Below, one piece after another: positions 8,210-16,359 of a stretch of DNA of 47,474 bases. The notes beneath the pieces are model-generated. The model searched no databases. It was not told the origin of the DNA and saw only the letters and a program-made list of their open reading frames with translations. Where the stretch lies: the NCBI GenBank assembly GCA_016287675.1, contig JAEFAR010000017.1, positions 1-47,474 on the forward strand, in the 5' to 3' direction. The stretch is from Lachnospiraceae bacterium. GTDB taxonomy: Bacteria; Bacillota; Clostridia; Lachnospirales; Lachnospiraceae. Each line of letters begins with the position of its first letter. Position 1 is the stretch's first letter. A program made the translations under genes and the position numbers.

Positions 8210-9820
8210 TCAGTCTGTGAATTCCACAGTGATGTTTTTGTTTGCAAATAATTTCTTGAGATCAGGGAAATTCTTGACTTCCCTTTGTCCCTCAACCAGC
8301 TTCAGTTCCACATCCACCAGTTTTCCGGTTTCGTCCGCGATCACTTTTTGGATGTACTCCGCTCCGTTACCGTCCATGTTCACATACCCAAAGGCAAAGC
8401 TGTCGGAGAAAACCAAGAGCAGCTTATTATCGTCAGTCACGCTGAGTCGCGCCATCTGTACTTCCCGGTAAGGTCCTTTGAATTTCTGACAGATCTTGCC
8501 CCATTTGCCTGCGATCTCTTGGATCTCTTCAGGCAGCGCTCTTGTAAGTGTTGCCTCCTCCTGCACGTTCTGTTTCTCGGTGCCTGTCCCGCCTGCATAT
8601 GCATTCGCGGCACTCTTTCCATCCGAGCCGCCATTCGGTCCGGATGCTGCAGTAACTGTGTAGGCTCCGCTCTCAAGCTGTTTTTCGAGGAATTCAAGTC
8701 TTTGCGCAAGGCTTTCCGCTCCGCTTTCCGTCTGGGGCTTACAGAGCTTGATGAGAGCGACTTCCGTTAAAACACGCTTGGAGTTTGAAAACTTTATGTC
8801 ATTCGTGAGATTCGAGACGATACGGATGTAACGGCTCAGAGTCTCTTCGGAATTCGCGTTTACTTCTTCCATGAACTGCGGGATGTAGTCCGTGGGAATG
8901 TCGTTGATCTCAGCCATGTCCCCTGCAGCCTTTGCCACAAGCAGGTTCCGAAGATACCATGTGAAATCCACGGTGAACTGGGTGAGTTCACGGCCCTTGG
9001 CAACCACGTCTTCAAGGATTGAAAGCGCGGCATTCACGTCCTCGTTACGGATGGCCTTAAGAAGTCCGCTGAATGTGGAAACATCAACTGTTCCGAGGAC
9101 TTCAAGGACATTGTCGTAGGTCAGCTCCTGCCCGAGGTAAAAGGAAATGCACTGGTCCAAAAGCGAAATGCCGTCTCGGAAGGATCCGTCCGCTGCAGTC
9201 GCGATGTAGCGGAGCGCCTTGTCCTCTGCCTTCACACCCTCAGTGTCCACCAGTGTTCTCAGTCTCGCCGCAACCTCATCGATGGTGGCTCGGCGGAAAT
9301 CGTAGCGCTGGCAGCGCGAAAGGATGGTGATGGGGATCTTGTGGACCTCGGTGGTTGCAAGGATGAAGATCACATAGGACGGGGGCTCTTCAAGTGTTTT
9401 CAGGAGTGCGTTGAAAGCGCCCGTTGAAAGCATATGGACCTCGTCTATGATGTAGACCTTGTACTTTCCTTCCGTGGGCGAGTACTGTACCTCATCCACG
9501 ATCTCACGGATGTTGTCCACACCGTTGTTGGACGCTGCGTCGATCTCGATCACGTTCATGGAAGTCCCCGCAAGGATCGCCCTGCACATGGGGCATTCGC
9601 CGCAGGGATCGCCGTTTACGGGATGCTCGCAGTTCACGGCTCTTGCAAGGAGCTTCGCAGCGGTTGTCTTTCCGACTCCTCTGGTCCCCGTGAACAGAAA
9701 CGCATGACCGATGCGCCCCGACACGATCTGGTTGCGTAGCGTCGTCACTATATGATCCTGACCCTTGACATCATCGAAGGTCTGGGGCCGGAATTTTCTG
9801 TAAAGTGCGGTATATGCCAT
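8210..9820 (-). CDS. dnaX: DNA polymerase III gamma/tau subunit
   Basis: A 536-residue clamp-loader ATPase subunit. Visible motifs are Walker [10 protein letters not shown] (near residues 45-53), a cysteine cluster ([16 protein letters not shown]) that binds zinc, the Walker B/sensor stretch [24 protein letters not shown], and the sensor [22 protein letters not shown]. Domain III follows, then a variable Gly/Ala/Ser-rich linker (about residues 400-430) and a C-terminal tau-like domain. I found no slippery A-run that would give programmed frameshifting to a short gamma form. It starts [15 protein letters not shown] behind AAAGGC and is the first gene of dnaX-ybaB-recR. murG ends 54 bases upstream. 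Confidence 0.97.
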   Translation of the reverse strand: MAYTALYRKFRPQTFDDVKGQDHIVTTLRNQIVSGRIGHAFLFTGTRGVGKTTAAKLLARAVNCEHPVNGDPCGECPMCRAILAGTSMNVIEIDAASNNGVDNIREIVDEVQYSPTEGKYKVYIIDEVHMLSTGAFNALLKTLEEPPSYVIFILATTEVHKIPITILSRCQRYDFRRATIDEVAARLRTLVDTEGVKAEDKALRYIATAADGSFRDGISLLDQCISFYLGQELTYDNVLEVLGTVDVSTFSGLLKAIRNEDVNAALSILEDVVAKGRELTQFTVDFTWYLRNLLVAKAAGDMAEINDIPTDYIPQFMEEVNANSEETLSRYIRIVSNLTNDIKFSNSKRVLTEVALIKLCKPQTESGAESLAQRLEFLEKQLESGAYTVTAASGPNGGSDGKSAANAYAGGTGTEKQNVQEEATLTRALPEEIQEIAGKWGKICQKFKGPYREVQMARLSVTDDNKLLLVFSDSFAFGYVNMDGNGAEYIQKVIADETGKLVDVELKLVEGQREVKNFPDLKKLFANKNITVEFTD

Positions 9821-9874
9821 TTTTTGCCTTTCTTATGTCGAGGAGATCTTACAATCCCCGTCTCTTCAGCATCA

Positions 9875-10942
9875 TCACTTGGACAGTGTTTTTAAAATGA
9901 GTTCTGTGATCGTCTTAACAGCGTTGTTCTGCGCACTTCCTTCCATCGCTGAAATGTACCTGTCGCGGTTTTCGGAAACCGTGCGGATCGCGGTGAGAAG
10001 CGTTTCATTTGTGAGTTCTTCTTCACGAAGCACATAGGAAAATCCCTGTTTTTCAAATGAATCCGCGTTCAGGATCTGATCGCCGCGGCTGGCTTCAGCA
10101 GAAAGCGGTATCAGAATGTTGGGCTTTTTAAGTGCCAGAAGCTCACAGATGGAATTTGCCCCGGCTCTCGAGATCACAAGATCTGCAGCCGCGAACACAT
10201 CAGGCAGTTCTTTGCTCACGTACTCGTACTGGCGATACCCCTCCACATTGTCAAATGCAGGATCTGTTTTCCCTGCTCCGCAGAGATGCACTACCTGCCA
10301 GTCCCTGAGGAGTGTGGGAAGTATGTCCCGAACAGCGTCATTCACGTGGGCAGCTCCGGTACTTCCGCCTATTATAAGGATAACGGGCTTTCCGTTTTTA
10401 AGCCCGGTAAATTCAAATCCCTTTTCATTATCTCCCTCAAAAAGCTGCTGCCTTATGGGCGACCCTGACAGTACAGCCTTTCCTTCCGGCAGGTACTTTA
10501 TGGTTTCCGGGAAATTTGCACAGATGTAAGTGGCTTTTTTCATGCACAGCCTGTTTGCAAGTCCCGGTGTGATGTCCGATTCATGTATGATGGCGGGGAT
10601 GTGCTTTCCTGCCGCAGCGTAAACCACGGGAACAGCCACAAATCCGCCTTTTGAGAAAATGATGTCGGGCTTTTCTTTCTTAAGGATCTTCTTTGCTTCA
10701 AAATAGCCCTTCAGCACCTTAAAAGGATCCGAGAAATTCTTCCAGTCAAAGTAACGGCGGAGCTTACCTGAGGAGATCCCGAAGTATTCTATGCCTTCTG
10801 CTTCGATCAGCCCCTTTTCGATGCCATTGTAGGAACCTATATATTTTACTTCAAAACCCATTTTCTTAAGTTCGGGGAGAAGTGCCAGATTTGGCGTAAC
10901 ATGACCGGCAGTGCCTCCGCCGGTCAGAATTATCTTTTTCAT
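9875..10942 (-). CDS. murG: MurG-type UDP-GlcNAc transferase (lipid II synthesis)
   Basis: A 355-residue GT28 glycosyltransferase. The family adds N-acetylglucosamine to lipid I on the inner face of the membrane to give lipid II. Visible motifs are GGGTAGHV near the N-terminus, [13 protein letters not shown], the middle [11 protein letters not shown] (usually GGSQGA) and [14 protein letters not shown], which binds the nucleotide sugar. The start at 10942 has GAGG seven bases before it; the frame is open farther upstream without an RBS. The gene is not beside other division or cell wall genes but next to dnaX. It may be the only MurG or a paralogue; this window cannot tell. Confidence 0.9.
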   Translation of the reverse strand: MKKIILTGGGTAGHVTPNLALLPELKKMGFEVKYIGSYNGIEKGLIEAEGIEYFGISSGKLRRYFDWKNFSDPFKVLKGYFEAKKILKKEKPDIIFSKGGFVAVPVVYAAAGKHIPAIIHESDITPGLANRLCMKKATYICANFPETIKYLPEGKAVLSGSPIRQQLFEGDNEKGFEFTGLKNGKPVILIIGGSTGAAHVNDAVRDILPTLLRDWQVVHLCGAGKTDPAFDNVEGYRQYEYVSKELPDVFAAADLVISRAGANSICELLALKKPNILIPLSAEASRGDQILNADSFEKQGFSYVLREEELTNETLLTAIRTVSENRDRYISAMEGSAQNNAVKTITELILKTLSK

Positions 10943-11050
10943 AATAGCCTCACATAAATGTAATACAGGGATGTCAGTAATCCCGAGCATATTTACTTTT
11001 TGCGTTCAATGCCCAAGAAATTATACAACAAAGAACAAAACAAAACAAGC

Positions 11051-11072
11051 CTTGAAAGCATATGCCTTCAAG
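11051..11072 (-). terminator. Palindrome upstream of murG, possible terminator of the AT-rich cassette
   Basis: A 22-bp near-perfect palindrome (20 of 22 bases) reads CTTGAAGGCATATGCTTTCAAG on the minus strand apart from its centre, and G-U pairs would complete it in RNA. The sequence that follows (GGCTTGTTTTGTTTTG) is T-rich but interrupted. It lies between the 190-residue gene and murG. Confidence 0.45.
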
Positions 11073-11143
11073 ACCTGTAGTTTTCAATTACTGTACGTAA
11101 CCTGTTACACCAGATTCATTTTTAAGGAAATGACATCAAACCT

Positions 11144-11163
11144 CGTCCCCAAAGGGTCATTTT
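11144..11163. repeat. 20-bp direct repeat, left copy
   Basis: The plus-strand sequence CGTCCCCAAAGGGTCATTTT is identical to 14585-14604 in the same orientation. On the minus strand the repeat supplies the TGA stop of the 190-residue gene. The core CCCCAAAGGG is nearly palindromic. See the findings for what the pair may mean. Confidence 0.9.
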
Positions 11164-11729
11164 ATCGTGACCATTATGTTGGGGTCCTGAGCCATTACCA
11201 CTTCGTATCTATTTCCGCTTATCTCATAAGAGATCCAGATACCAAGATATCTTTTGCCCGACAGATTGGAAGTCAACACATCCATGAGACCGAGATTCAT
11301 TTCTCCCTCTCCGTTTGTCAGGTCGATCTTCCCTGTGGGATACTGAATGTCGCCGGATGCCTTATCACCGTTCTCATCGAATCTGCATACCCTATATTCA
11401 ACATTTTTCGGAATGTTACTTCCTTTAACCTTGACCGTGAACCTTGGAGCCCAATCATAAACAACACCATCCTTAAAAGCATTAAAGGCCTTTATCCTGA
11501 CGGTTTCATCGTTATCGAGCTCGCATTCCGTCAACGGAAGTTTTATCCTTGTTTCACCAATAACATACTCTGCAGTATTATCATCAATATTGATCACAAG
11601 AGAATGGGGTGGCAGCAATGTCGGCTCAGCAACTGTTGCTTTCAGGCACTTTTCTCCTAAAACGAAGCAAAGAACCATGAGTACCACGGTCAAAAGTGAT
11701 GCTGATGCAATAAGAAGTTTACGTTTCAT
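11157..11729 (-). CDS. Exported or membrane-anchored protein of unknown function
   Basis: A 190-residue protein with a basic start and one long hydrophobic segment (MKRKLLIASASLLTVVLMVLCF), which is a signal anchor or uncleaved signal peptide. The rest is a beta-rich outside domain (VINIDDNTAEYVIGETRIKL, FTVKVKGSNIPKNVEYRV, YLGIWISYEI). No family is recognised. The start at 11729 follows GAGG with good spacing and lies 10 bases after the stop of the NCHSYA-motif gene, so the two are one transcript. Its stop codon lies inside the 20-bp repeat at 11144-11163. It is the last gene of the AT-rich cassette. Confidence 0.65.
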   Translation of the reverse strand: MKRKLLIASASLLTVVLMVLCFVLGEKCLKATVAEPTLLPPHSLVINIDDNTAEYVIGETRIKLPLTECELDNDETVRIKAFNAFKDGVVYDWAPRFTVKVKGSNIPKNVEYRVCRFDENGDKASGDIQYPTGKIDLTNGEGEMNLGLMDVLTSNLSGKRYLGIWISYEISGNRYEVVMAQDPNIMVTIK

Positions 11730-11739
11730 AATGGTGACC

Positions 11740-13008
11740 TCACTGTAGATGAAAATACTTAACGTCACGAGGTACTCGATAATCTTCATTAGTATCTTCA
11801 TTGCGCCAATAATAGTACGGACACTTGTCTTCTGAATGCTCGTATAAACCTGCTCTACCCCATTTTGACGTCAACGTAAATGTTCTTTTAGATTTGGGCA
11901 GATTCTTAAAACTAGTTATAACTGCACTATGATTAATACCATTATACATTTCACCAGACGATTTATAGTAGACATATATATCATTTTTCTGCGTTTCAAG
12001 TTTACTTACTTCCTGCACTTTTGATGATTCCTCTATTATTTTTTCAGGACTATCTATCCAATACTTATTCTTCTTACTATTACTATACCACGCATATGAA
12101 TGACAATTATATTTTGCAGTTCCCTCCCTAATGGGTTCAACTCCATACACTTTACTATATTTTTTTCTAACTTCCCCTTTCTCTTCTTCACTCACGTCAG
12201 GTATGTTAAAAATATATAAATTGCCTTCCGGAGATATCCAAATTTCATTTATCGTTGAATCATAATATGCTTCAATTTGTACATCCTTGATTTTCAATTT
12301 TTTTACCGTTCCCGGTGCCAACTCGGAATAAATATAACTCAGCTCACCTGCTACTTCCATCCTTGACTTAACAGCGTCACTTTTCTTCAAAAAACAATTT
12401 TCATCAATACGCTGACCAGAACGAAATACACTCACGTTGTCAATAATCTCATCAGAATTATTCATTAAAGCTTTCTTTTGAAACAATAACACTTGCAAAA
12501 ACCTCTTTTGAATATAACTAAGTCGATCTTCTTTTTGCAAGTTGTCCTGCAATATGCTTGCTATGTCGGCTCCATTATTTCTCTGGGTGGATAAATCCTT
12601 CTTCGCTGTTTTTTCTCCATATAATATGTTTGAAGCCTCATTTGCGTAATCTGTTCTATCGAGCAATTCTAAAATCCCATTAAAATGGCTTGTCATCTCA
12701 TTCACACCATCAGTAAATGTGTCATATGCATACATATCGCATAATAATGGGTAATACAATATCGTTTCAACCAACTGTTCCGTTGTTAATGATTTTAAAA
12801 CATTTTCTGGAATCTGACAAGCATCACACATTGTCTGATGATCTGGCAACATATCCCATTCGTCCGTTCCAGGAACAAGCGGATATCTGTATCCAGTATA
12901 ATTATCAGGAAAATAATTATTTTTTGCACACACATTATTTGTATCTGTGCAAATAGTCGTAGAAATAAGTATTAAGACAATTAGGATAAGTACTTTTACT
13001 TTTTTCAT
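11740..13008 (-). CDS. Secreted protein with an NCHSYA cysteine-histidine motif
   Basis: A 422-residue protein with a signal peptide (MKKVKVLILIVLILISTTIC). The N-terminal half begins YRYPLVPGTDEWDML and continues with a helical region (LTTEQLVETILYYPLLCDMY) that I know from secreted proteins of Gram-positive bacteria without known function. The C-terminal half has TAKYNCHSYAWYS (near residue 300), then NHSAVITSF and SKWG. A Cys after Asn, followed by His and an aromatic-rich end, resembles the catalytic layout of NlpC/P60- or papain-like folds, so peptidase or amidase activity is possible but unproven. Codon use is clearly AT-rich compared with dnaX or glpK. It sits behind a promoter with an internal palindrome (13104-13132). 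Confidence 0.7.
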   Translation of the reverse strand: MKKVKVLILIVLILISTTICTDTNNVCAKNNYFPDNYTGYRYPLVPGTDEWDMLPDHQTMCDACQIPENVLKSLTTEQLVETILYYPLLCDMYAYDTFTDGVNEMTSHFNGILELLDRTDYANEASNILYGEKTAKKDLSTQRNNGADIASILQDNLQKEDRLSYIQKRFLQVLLFQKKALMNNSDEIIDNVSVFRSGQRIDENCFLKKSDAVKSRMEVAGELSYIYSELAPGTVKKLKIKDVQIEAYYDSTINEIWISPEGNLYIFNIPDVSEEEKGEVRKKYSKVYGVEPIREGTAKYNCHSYAWYSNSKKNKYWIDSPEKIIEESSKVQEVSKLETQKNDIYVYYKSSGEMYNGINHSAVITSFKNLPKSKRTFTLTSKWGRAGLYEHSEDKCPYYYWRNEDTNEDYRVPRDVKYFHLQ

Positions 13009-13100
13009 TTCATTTTCTCCGTTTTATAAGTTTTCAATGCAACATGTATTTTTTCTAAAATGGGCTGTCCCTGTTCAAATATCTCATCGCTCCTTTCCAT
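13005..13100 (-). CDS. Possible 31-residue leader ORF overlapping the next start (ATGA)
   Basis: An ATG at 13098-13100 opens a frame of 31 codons (MERSDEIFEQGQPILEKIHV and on) that ends in TGA overlapping the ATG of the NCHSYA gene. The overlap would couple translation. Against it: there is no RBS before the ATG, and the predicted transcription start is within a few bases of it, so it would need leaderless initiation. A run of this length is not improbable by chance. Confidence 0.25.
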   Translation of the reverse strand: MERSDEIFEQGQPILEKIHVALKTYKTEKMK

Positions 13101-13103
13101 CGC

Positions 13104-13132
13104 ACTATATATAGTTTTGCTATATATGTCAG
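13104..13132 (-). promoter_or_regulatory. Promoter with palindromic operator for the NCHSYA gene
   Basis: On the minus strand CTGACA (13127-13132) and TATAGT (13104-13109) are 17 bases apart. A perfect inverted repeat, ATATATAG/CTATATAT with a five-base loop (13107-13127), fills the spacer. A repressor bound there would block RNA polymerase. The PadR regulator encoded in the same cassette is the obvious candidate, which is inference. Confidence 0.6.
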
Positions 13133-13139
13133 TATTTTT

Positions 13140-13163
13140 TTAGGTGGCTCAATCACCACCTAA
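13140..13163. other. Hairpin between two cassette genes
   Basis: TTAGGTGG (13140-13147) pairs with CCACCTAA (13156-13163) around eight bases. It follows the stop of the 163-residue gene on the minus strand, but A residues rather than T follow it there, so it is not a standard terminator in that direction. Confidence 0.5.
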
Positions 13164-13174
13164 TCAGATTATTA

Positions 13175-13666
13175 CTAATTTATTCTTCCATCAGGAGAAC
13201 AAACAATGGTAACAGATATTCTTTTTGTTTCTGAAGGAGTGCCAAAAGAACAATTAGCTGATGCTGATGCTCCATCACAATAAGATTCACCGGATAAAAA
13301 CGTCCACCTAGTATTGATCACATCATAGCCATAACTGGAGTTTTGGGCGACAGCAGATTGTCCATCATATTTAAATCTCGCAGTGACACCAACAATAAAT
13401 TGCAGTTCATCATCTGCGTTATAGTACTTATTATATTTAGTAGCAGTTCTTGTTTTTGTCGCAGATCGTACAACATGCCTATTACCATTAATTGTTACAG
13501 CATTTTCAACAACAATATCTGAGATGCAATAACTACCATCCTCAAACCATACAATATTTCTGTCATGAAAGTCCTTTTCAGAAGCCTTAATTGACGCTTC
13601 AGGTACACATGCTATTACCAAGACAATAATTATAAAGAAATCTGTTATTTTCCTAAACAAATTCAT
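13175..13666 (-). CDS. Secreted protein of unknown function
   Basis: A 163-residue protein with a signal peptide (about residues 1-30, ending near ASIKAS) and a beta-rich mature part. The stretch SATKTRTATKYNKYYNADDELQFIVGVTARFKYDGQSAVAQNSS resembles small secreted proteins of Clostridia in which a threonine/lysine start is followed by a beta sandwich; this is a memory-based likeness. Two cysteines (near residues 133 and 140) and one near the C-terminus could form a disulfide. It lies 24 bases after the HAAS-like gene and is probably in the PadR transcript. An AAGGAG lies rather far (16 bases) before the chosen ATG. Composition is AT-rich. Confidence 0.6.
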   Translation of the reverse strand: MNLFRKITDFFIIIVLVIACVPEASIKASEKDFHDRNIVWFEDGSYCISDIVVENAVTINGNRHVVRSATKTRTATKYNKYYNADDELQFIVGVTARFKYDGQSAVAQNSSYGYDVINTRWTFLSGESYCDGASASANCSFGTPSETKRISVTIVCSPDGRIN

Positions 13667-13690
13667 AACCGCTCATTCTTCTCCTTGAAT

Positions 13691-14110
13691 TCACTCTTCA
13701 AACCATTTGACATTGCTCAAGTCATCATCTATTATTGCTTCTTCTTCATTTCCATATACGATTACCGAATCTATATGCCACATATTATTCTTTTTCCAAA
13801 AGTGCATATACGAAAAAATACCTAAAACAAACAATGCAAGAGTAGCGCATGAAGCTACCAAAACAATAATCTTACGTTTACGCACCACTTCATTCTTTTC
13901 CTCAACAAAAATCTCACATTGAAGGGCTTCAGCCATATCCGAAGTACTTCCCAAAATATCCTCAAGTTCGCTAAAGCTCTTTTTTCCGTCCCTCGAAAGA
14001 TTATCAATCTCCTCTCTGATTCCATCGAGCATTTTTCTTCTGGTCTGAGACGAGCAGACAAGTTTATTTCCAACTATCTTGCAATACTTATCAATTTCAC
14101 TTTTTCTCAT
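13691..14110 (-). CDS. HAAS/DUF6120-like membrane protein paired with PadR
   Basis: A 139-residue protein. Residues 1-70 are helical and charged (EIDKYCKIVGNKLVCSSQTRRKMLDGIREEIDNL and SFSELEDILGSTSDMAEAL), the layout of HAAS (DUF1700-type) domains. One transmembrane helix follows at about residues 80-103, then a short acidic outside tail. Such proteins are usually encoded directly after a PadR-type regulator, as here: the ATG follows the PadR stop by one base. HAAS proteins are thought to transmit signals with PadR, which is family knowledge. The exact family name is uncertain. Confidence 0.65.
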   Translation of the reverse strand: MRKSEIDKYCKIVGNKLVCSSQTRRKMLDGIREEIDNLSRDGKKSFSELEDILGSTSDMAEALQCEIFVEEKNEVVRKRKIIVLVASCATLALFVLGIFSYMHFWKKNNMWHIDSVIVYGNEEEAIIDDDLSNVKWFEE

Positions 14111-14111
14111 A

Positions 14112-14465
14112 TTATTTTTTCCCTCTTATAAAACCCTCAAATACCTCTGTTATCTTATGGTATTCATCTACAGTGCATTCCAAGTACTCTGATCCCTCAC
14201 TTGTAATACTATAATAAGTTCTAGCACGTCCATCCACTATCTCGCTTGCTGAAGAATCTATGTACCCCTGTTCCTGCAGCCTGTACAAAACAGGATACAA
14301 AACAGCAATAGTGTATCTTCCGTTGCTTATTCTATCCATCTCAGCTGAGATTTCATAACCGTACATTGGCTGCTTTTTCAGCAAACTCAACACTACAAGC
14401 GGGCTTGTTGCCCGTTTAAAATATGCGGCAAATGAATGTCCTGTATCATTTTTATTATCAGTCAT
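14112..14465 (-). CDS. PadR family transcriptional regulator
   Basis: A 117-residue regulator. The winged helix is clear: SPLVVLSLLKKQPMYGYEISAEMDRISNGRYTIAVLYPVLYRLQEQGYI, then the wing DGRARTYYSITSEGSEYL and a short C-terminal dimer helix. Start 14465 has GGAGGAGAG before it. Its promoter (14490-14518) is a perfect consensus, so it is probably expressed strongly unless it represses itself. It heads the AT-rich cassette and is likely to control both its own promoter and the palindrome-containing promoter at 13104-13132. Confidence 0.9.
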   Translation of the reverse strand: MTDNKNDTGHSFAAYFKRATSPLVVLSLLKKQPMYGYEISAEMDRISNGRYTIAVLYPVLYRLQEQGYIDSSASEIVDGRARTYYSITSEGSEYLECTVDEYHKITEVFEGFIRGKK

Positions 14466-14489
14466 TCTCTCCTCCAAGATACTATTCAA

Positions 14490-14518
14490 ATTATATAACA
14501 GCTTTTTATATGTGTCAA
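14490..14518 (-). promoter_or_regulatory. Consensus sigma-A promoter of the PadR gene
   Basis: On the minus strand TTGACA (14513-14518) and TATAAT (14490-14495) are 17 bases apart, a perfect match to consensus. AT-rich flanks (TATACATAG before the -35 box) could include operator half-sites. Confidence 0.85.
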
Positions 14519-14584
14519 TGCTATGTATATTTTAAAAATTACTCAAGGCCTGTAATGACACCATAACCTTTTAGGTATTCCTCC

Positions 14585-14604
14585 CGTCCCCAAAGGGTCA
14601 TTTT
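14585..14604. repeat. 20-bp direct repeat, right copy
   Basis: The sequence is identical and in the same orientation to 11144-11163. On the minus strand it supplies the last bases and the TGA stop of the MATE gene. Together the copies bracket the AT-rich PadR cassette. Confidence 0.9.
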
Positions 14605-15980
14605 GCGCGAACGCGCTTCATGGTGTTGCGATAGACCACGATGAAGTAGATGCCCTGGACGATGGTGGCAAGGCTCCAGGAAACGGGATAGGAAATGTAG
14701 AGGCACTCAAGGGTGCGGACCTGTGTGAACACGGTAAAGATCCACAGGATCCTCATGCCGCAGACAAATGCCAGAGTAATGAACATGGGGGGGATGGACT
14801 TTCCGAGGCCGCGGAGGCCGCCCACCAGCACATCCATAGTTCCGCAGGTAAAGTAGGTGAACATTATGACCGTCATACGGATGATACCGTAGCCGATGAT
14901 CACATCTCTCGGTGTGTCAGGTTTATGGTCGACAAAAAGGTCCAAAAGCGGCTCTTTCAGCAGGAATGCAAGACTTCCGAGAGCAAGACCCACAACGGTA
15001 ACAAAAATGAGCCCGTTCCTCATGACCTTTAAAATGCGGTCATATTTCCCGCCGCCGTAGTTCTGGCTGGTGAATGAAAGTGTTGTATGATGAAAAGCAT
15101 TCATGGCCACATAAACATAGCCCTCGATGTTCTGGGCTGCGGCATTACCTGCCATTGCCATATCTCCGAAAGAATTTATTGATGACTGGATGAGGACGTT
15201 GGAGATGGAGAAGAAGGATCCCTGTATGCCTGCGGGAAGGCCGATCCTGACCATCTGCAGGAGTTTTTTGCCGGAAATCCTTAATTTCGCAGGCTCCAGC
15301 CTCAGACAGCCGTCGTAGGTGAACAATGCATGAAGCACCAGTCCCGCAGAGATTGCCTGGGAGGCAACCGTTGCAATGGCAACGCCCGCTACGCCTATGC
15401 CAAGTACAATAACAAAGAAAAGATTCAAAAGCACGTTGATCACGCCTGCGAAAAGCAGGTAGTACAGGGGGCGCTTTGTGTCACCCACCGCACGGAGGAT
15501 CGCAGACGTAAAGTTGTAGAGCATGATGACGGGCATGCCAAGGAAATATATGCGCATGTAGGTCACAGCCCCGTCGATCACCGTGTCCGGAGTCTTCATG
15601 AGCATCAGGAGCGGACGAGCCATGAAAAAGCCGAAGACCGCAAGGATGATGCCGAAGATCACGCTGATCACAACAGCCGTGTGGACGGTCTCAGACACCT
15701 CTTCGTCGTTATTCTGTGCATAGAATTTCGCGACGCACACATTCGCGCCCACGGAAAGTCCGATAAACAGGTTTACGATAAGGTTTGTGAGGGAAGCGGT
15801 TCCGCTGACGGATGCAAGCGCAGTGGGGCCCGCAAATTTACCCGCAACGATCATGTCCGCAGTATTGAACAGCAGCTGTAAAAGTCCCGTCGCGATGAGA
15901 GGCACGGTAAACAGAAGCATCTTTCCCACAAGGGAACCCGTGCACATGTCCATTTCATAGTTTTTCGATTTATATGCCAT
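14598..15980 (-). CDS. MATE family efflux transporter
   Basis: A 460-residue membrane protein of the usual MATE length with twelve hydrophobic segments in two halves. The start (MDMCTGSLVGKMLLFTVPLIATGLLQLLFNTADMIVAGKF) and the mid stretch LYNFTSAILRAVGDTKRPLYYLL are typical of the clostridial branch. Members export cationic drugs or metabolites with Na+ or H+; the substrate here is unknown. Base composition is GC-richer than the neighbouring cassette, so it belongs to the host background. The gene ends in the repeat at 14585-14604. Confidence 0.93.
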   Translation of the reverse strand: MAYKSKNYEMDMCTGSLVGKMLLFTVPLIATGLLQLLFNTADMIVAGKFAGPTALASVSGTASLTNLIVNLFIGLSVGANVCVAKFYAQNNDEEVSETVHTAVVISVIFGIILAVFGFFMARPLLMLMKTPDTVIDGAVTYMRIYFLGMPVIMLYNFTSAILRAVGDTKRPLYYLLFAGVINVLLNLFFVIVLGIGVAGVAIATVASQAISAGLVLHALFTYDGCLRLEPAKLRISGKKLLQMVRIGLPAGIQGSFFSISNVLIQSSINSFGDMAMAGNAAAQNIEGYVYVAMNAFHHTTLSFTSQNYGGGKYDRILKVMRNGLIFVTVVGLALGSLAFLLKEPLLDLFVDHKPDTPRDVIIGYGIIRMTVIMFTYFTCGTMDVLVGGLRGLGKSIPPMFITLAFVCGMRILWIFTVFTQVRTLECLYISYPVSWSLATIVQGIYFIVVYRNTMKRVRAK

Positions 15981-16359
15981 AAAGACTCCTTATATGCCCG
16001 TTCTGTAAGCCGGTCAATGATGATATCAACCCGCTTTGCTGTTTTTTCGCAGGACACGGATGTGACTGATGTTTTTATGCGAAAAAATAAGCATTAAAAG
16101 AGAATACATCAAAAAGCAGGCGAATTCAACCGCAGGATTGTAAACATATTATTAAAAAACATGAAGCGGACTCCATCATCAGATCCCAAAGGCAATAAAA
16201 GAGAATATGCTGTGCAAAAATACAGTTGAGGCCTCGTCTTAATTGCGGTAAAATCAGGATAACTAATCGCTGTTCGCGGCAGGATTTCTGTAATGCTTCG
16301 GGTCTGTTGCGGTGAAAGCGGAGAAGGTAAACAAGAACATATTTACAAGGAGGTTTAGC
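15981..16359. other. Intergenic region between divergent MATE and GH120 genes
   Basis: This 379-bp region separates two divergent genes and has no convincing ORF. One promoter-like pair points to GH120 (16226-16254). The part nearest the MATE gene is AT-rich and contains no pair I trust. A GTG at 16312 opens the GH120 frame earlier but has no RBS. Confidence 0.5.
16226..16254 (+). promoter_or_regulatory. Candidate promoter of the GH120 gene
   Basis: TTGAGG (16226-16231) and TAAAAT (16249-16254) are 17 bases apart, about 105 bases before the start codon. The -35 box departs from consensus in two places. Confidence 0.5.

Noticed and set aside
8210-9820. Programmed frameshift in dnaX producing a gamma subunit
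   Set aside because: No A-run slippery site followed by a stable hairpin was found at the expected position after domain III.
13140-13163. Intrinsic terminator after the 163-residue secreted protein gene
   Set aside because: A run of A rather than T follows the hairpin in the direction of transcription.
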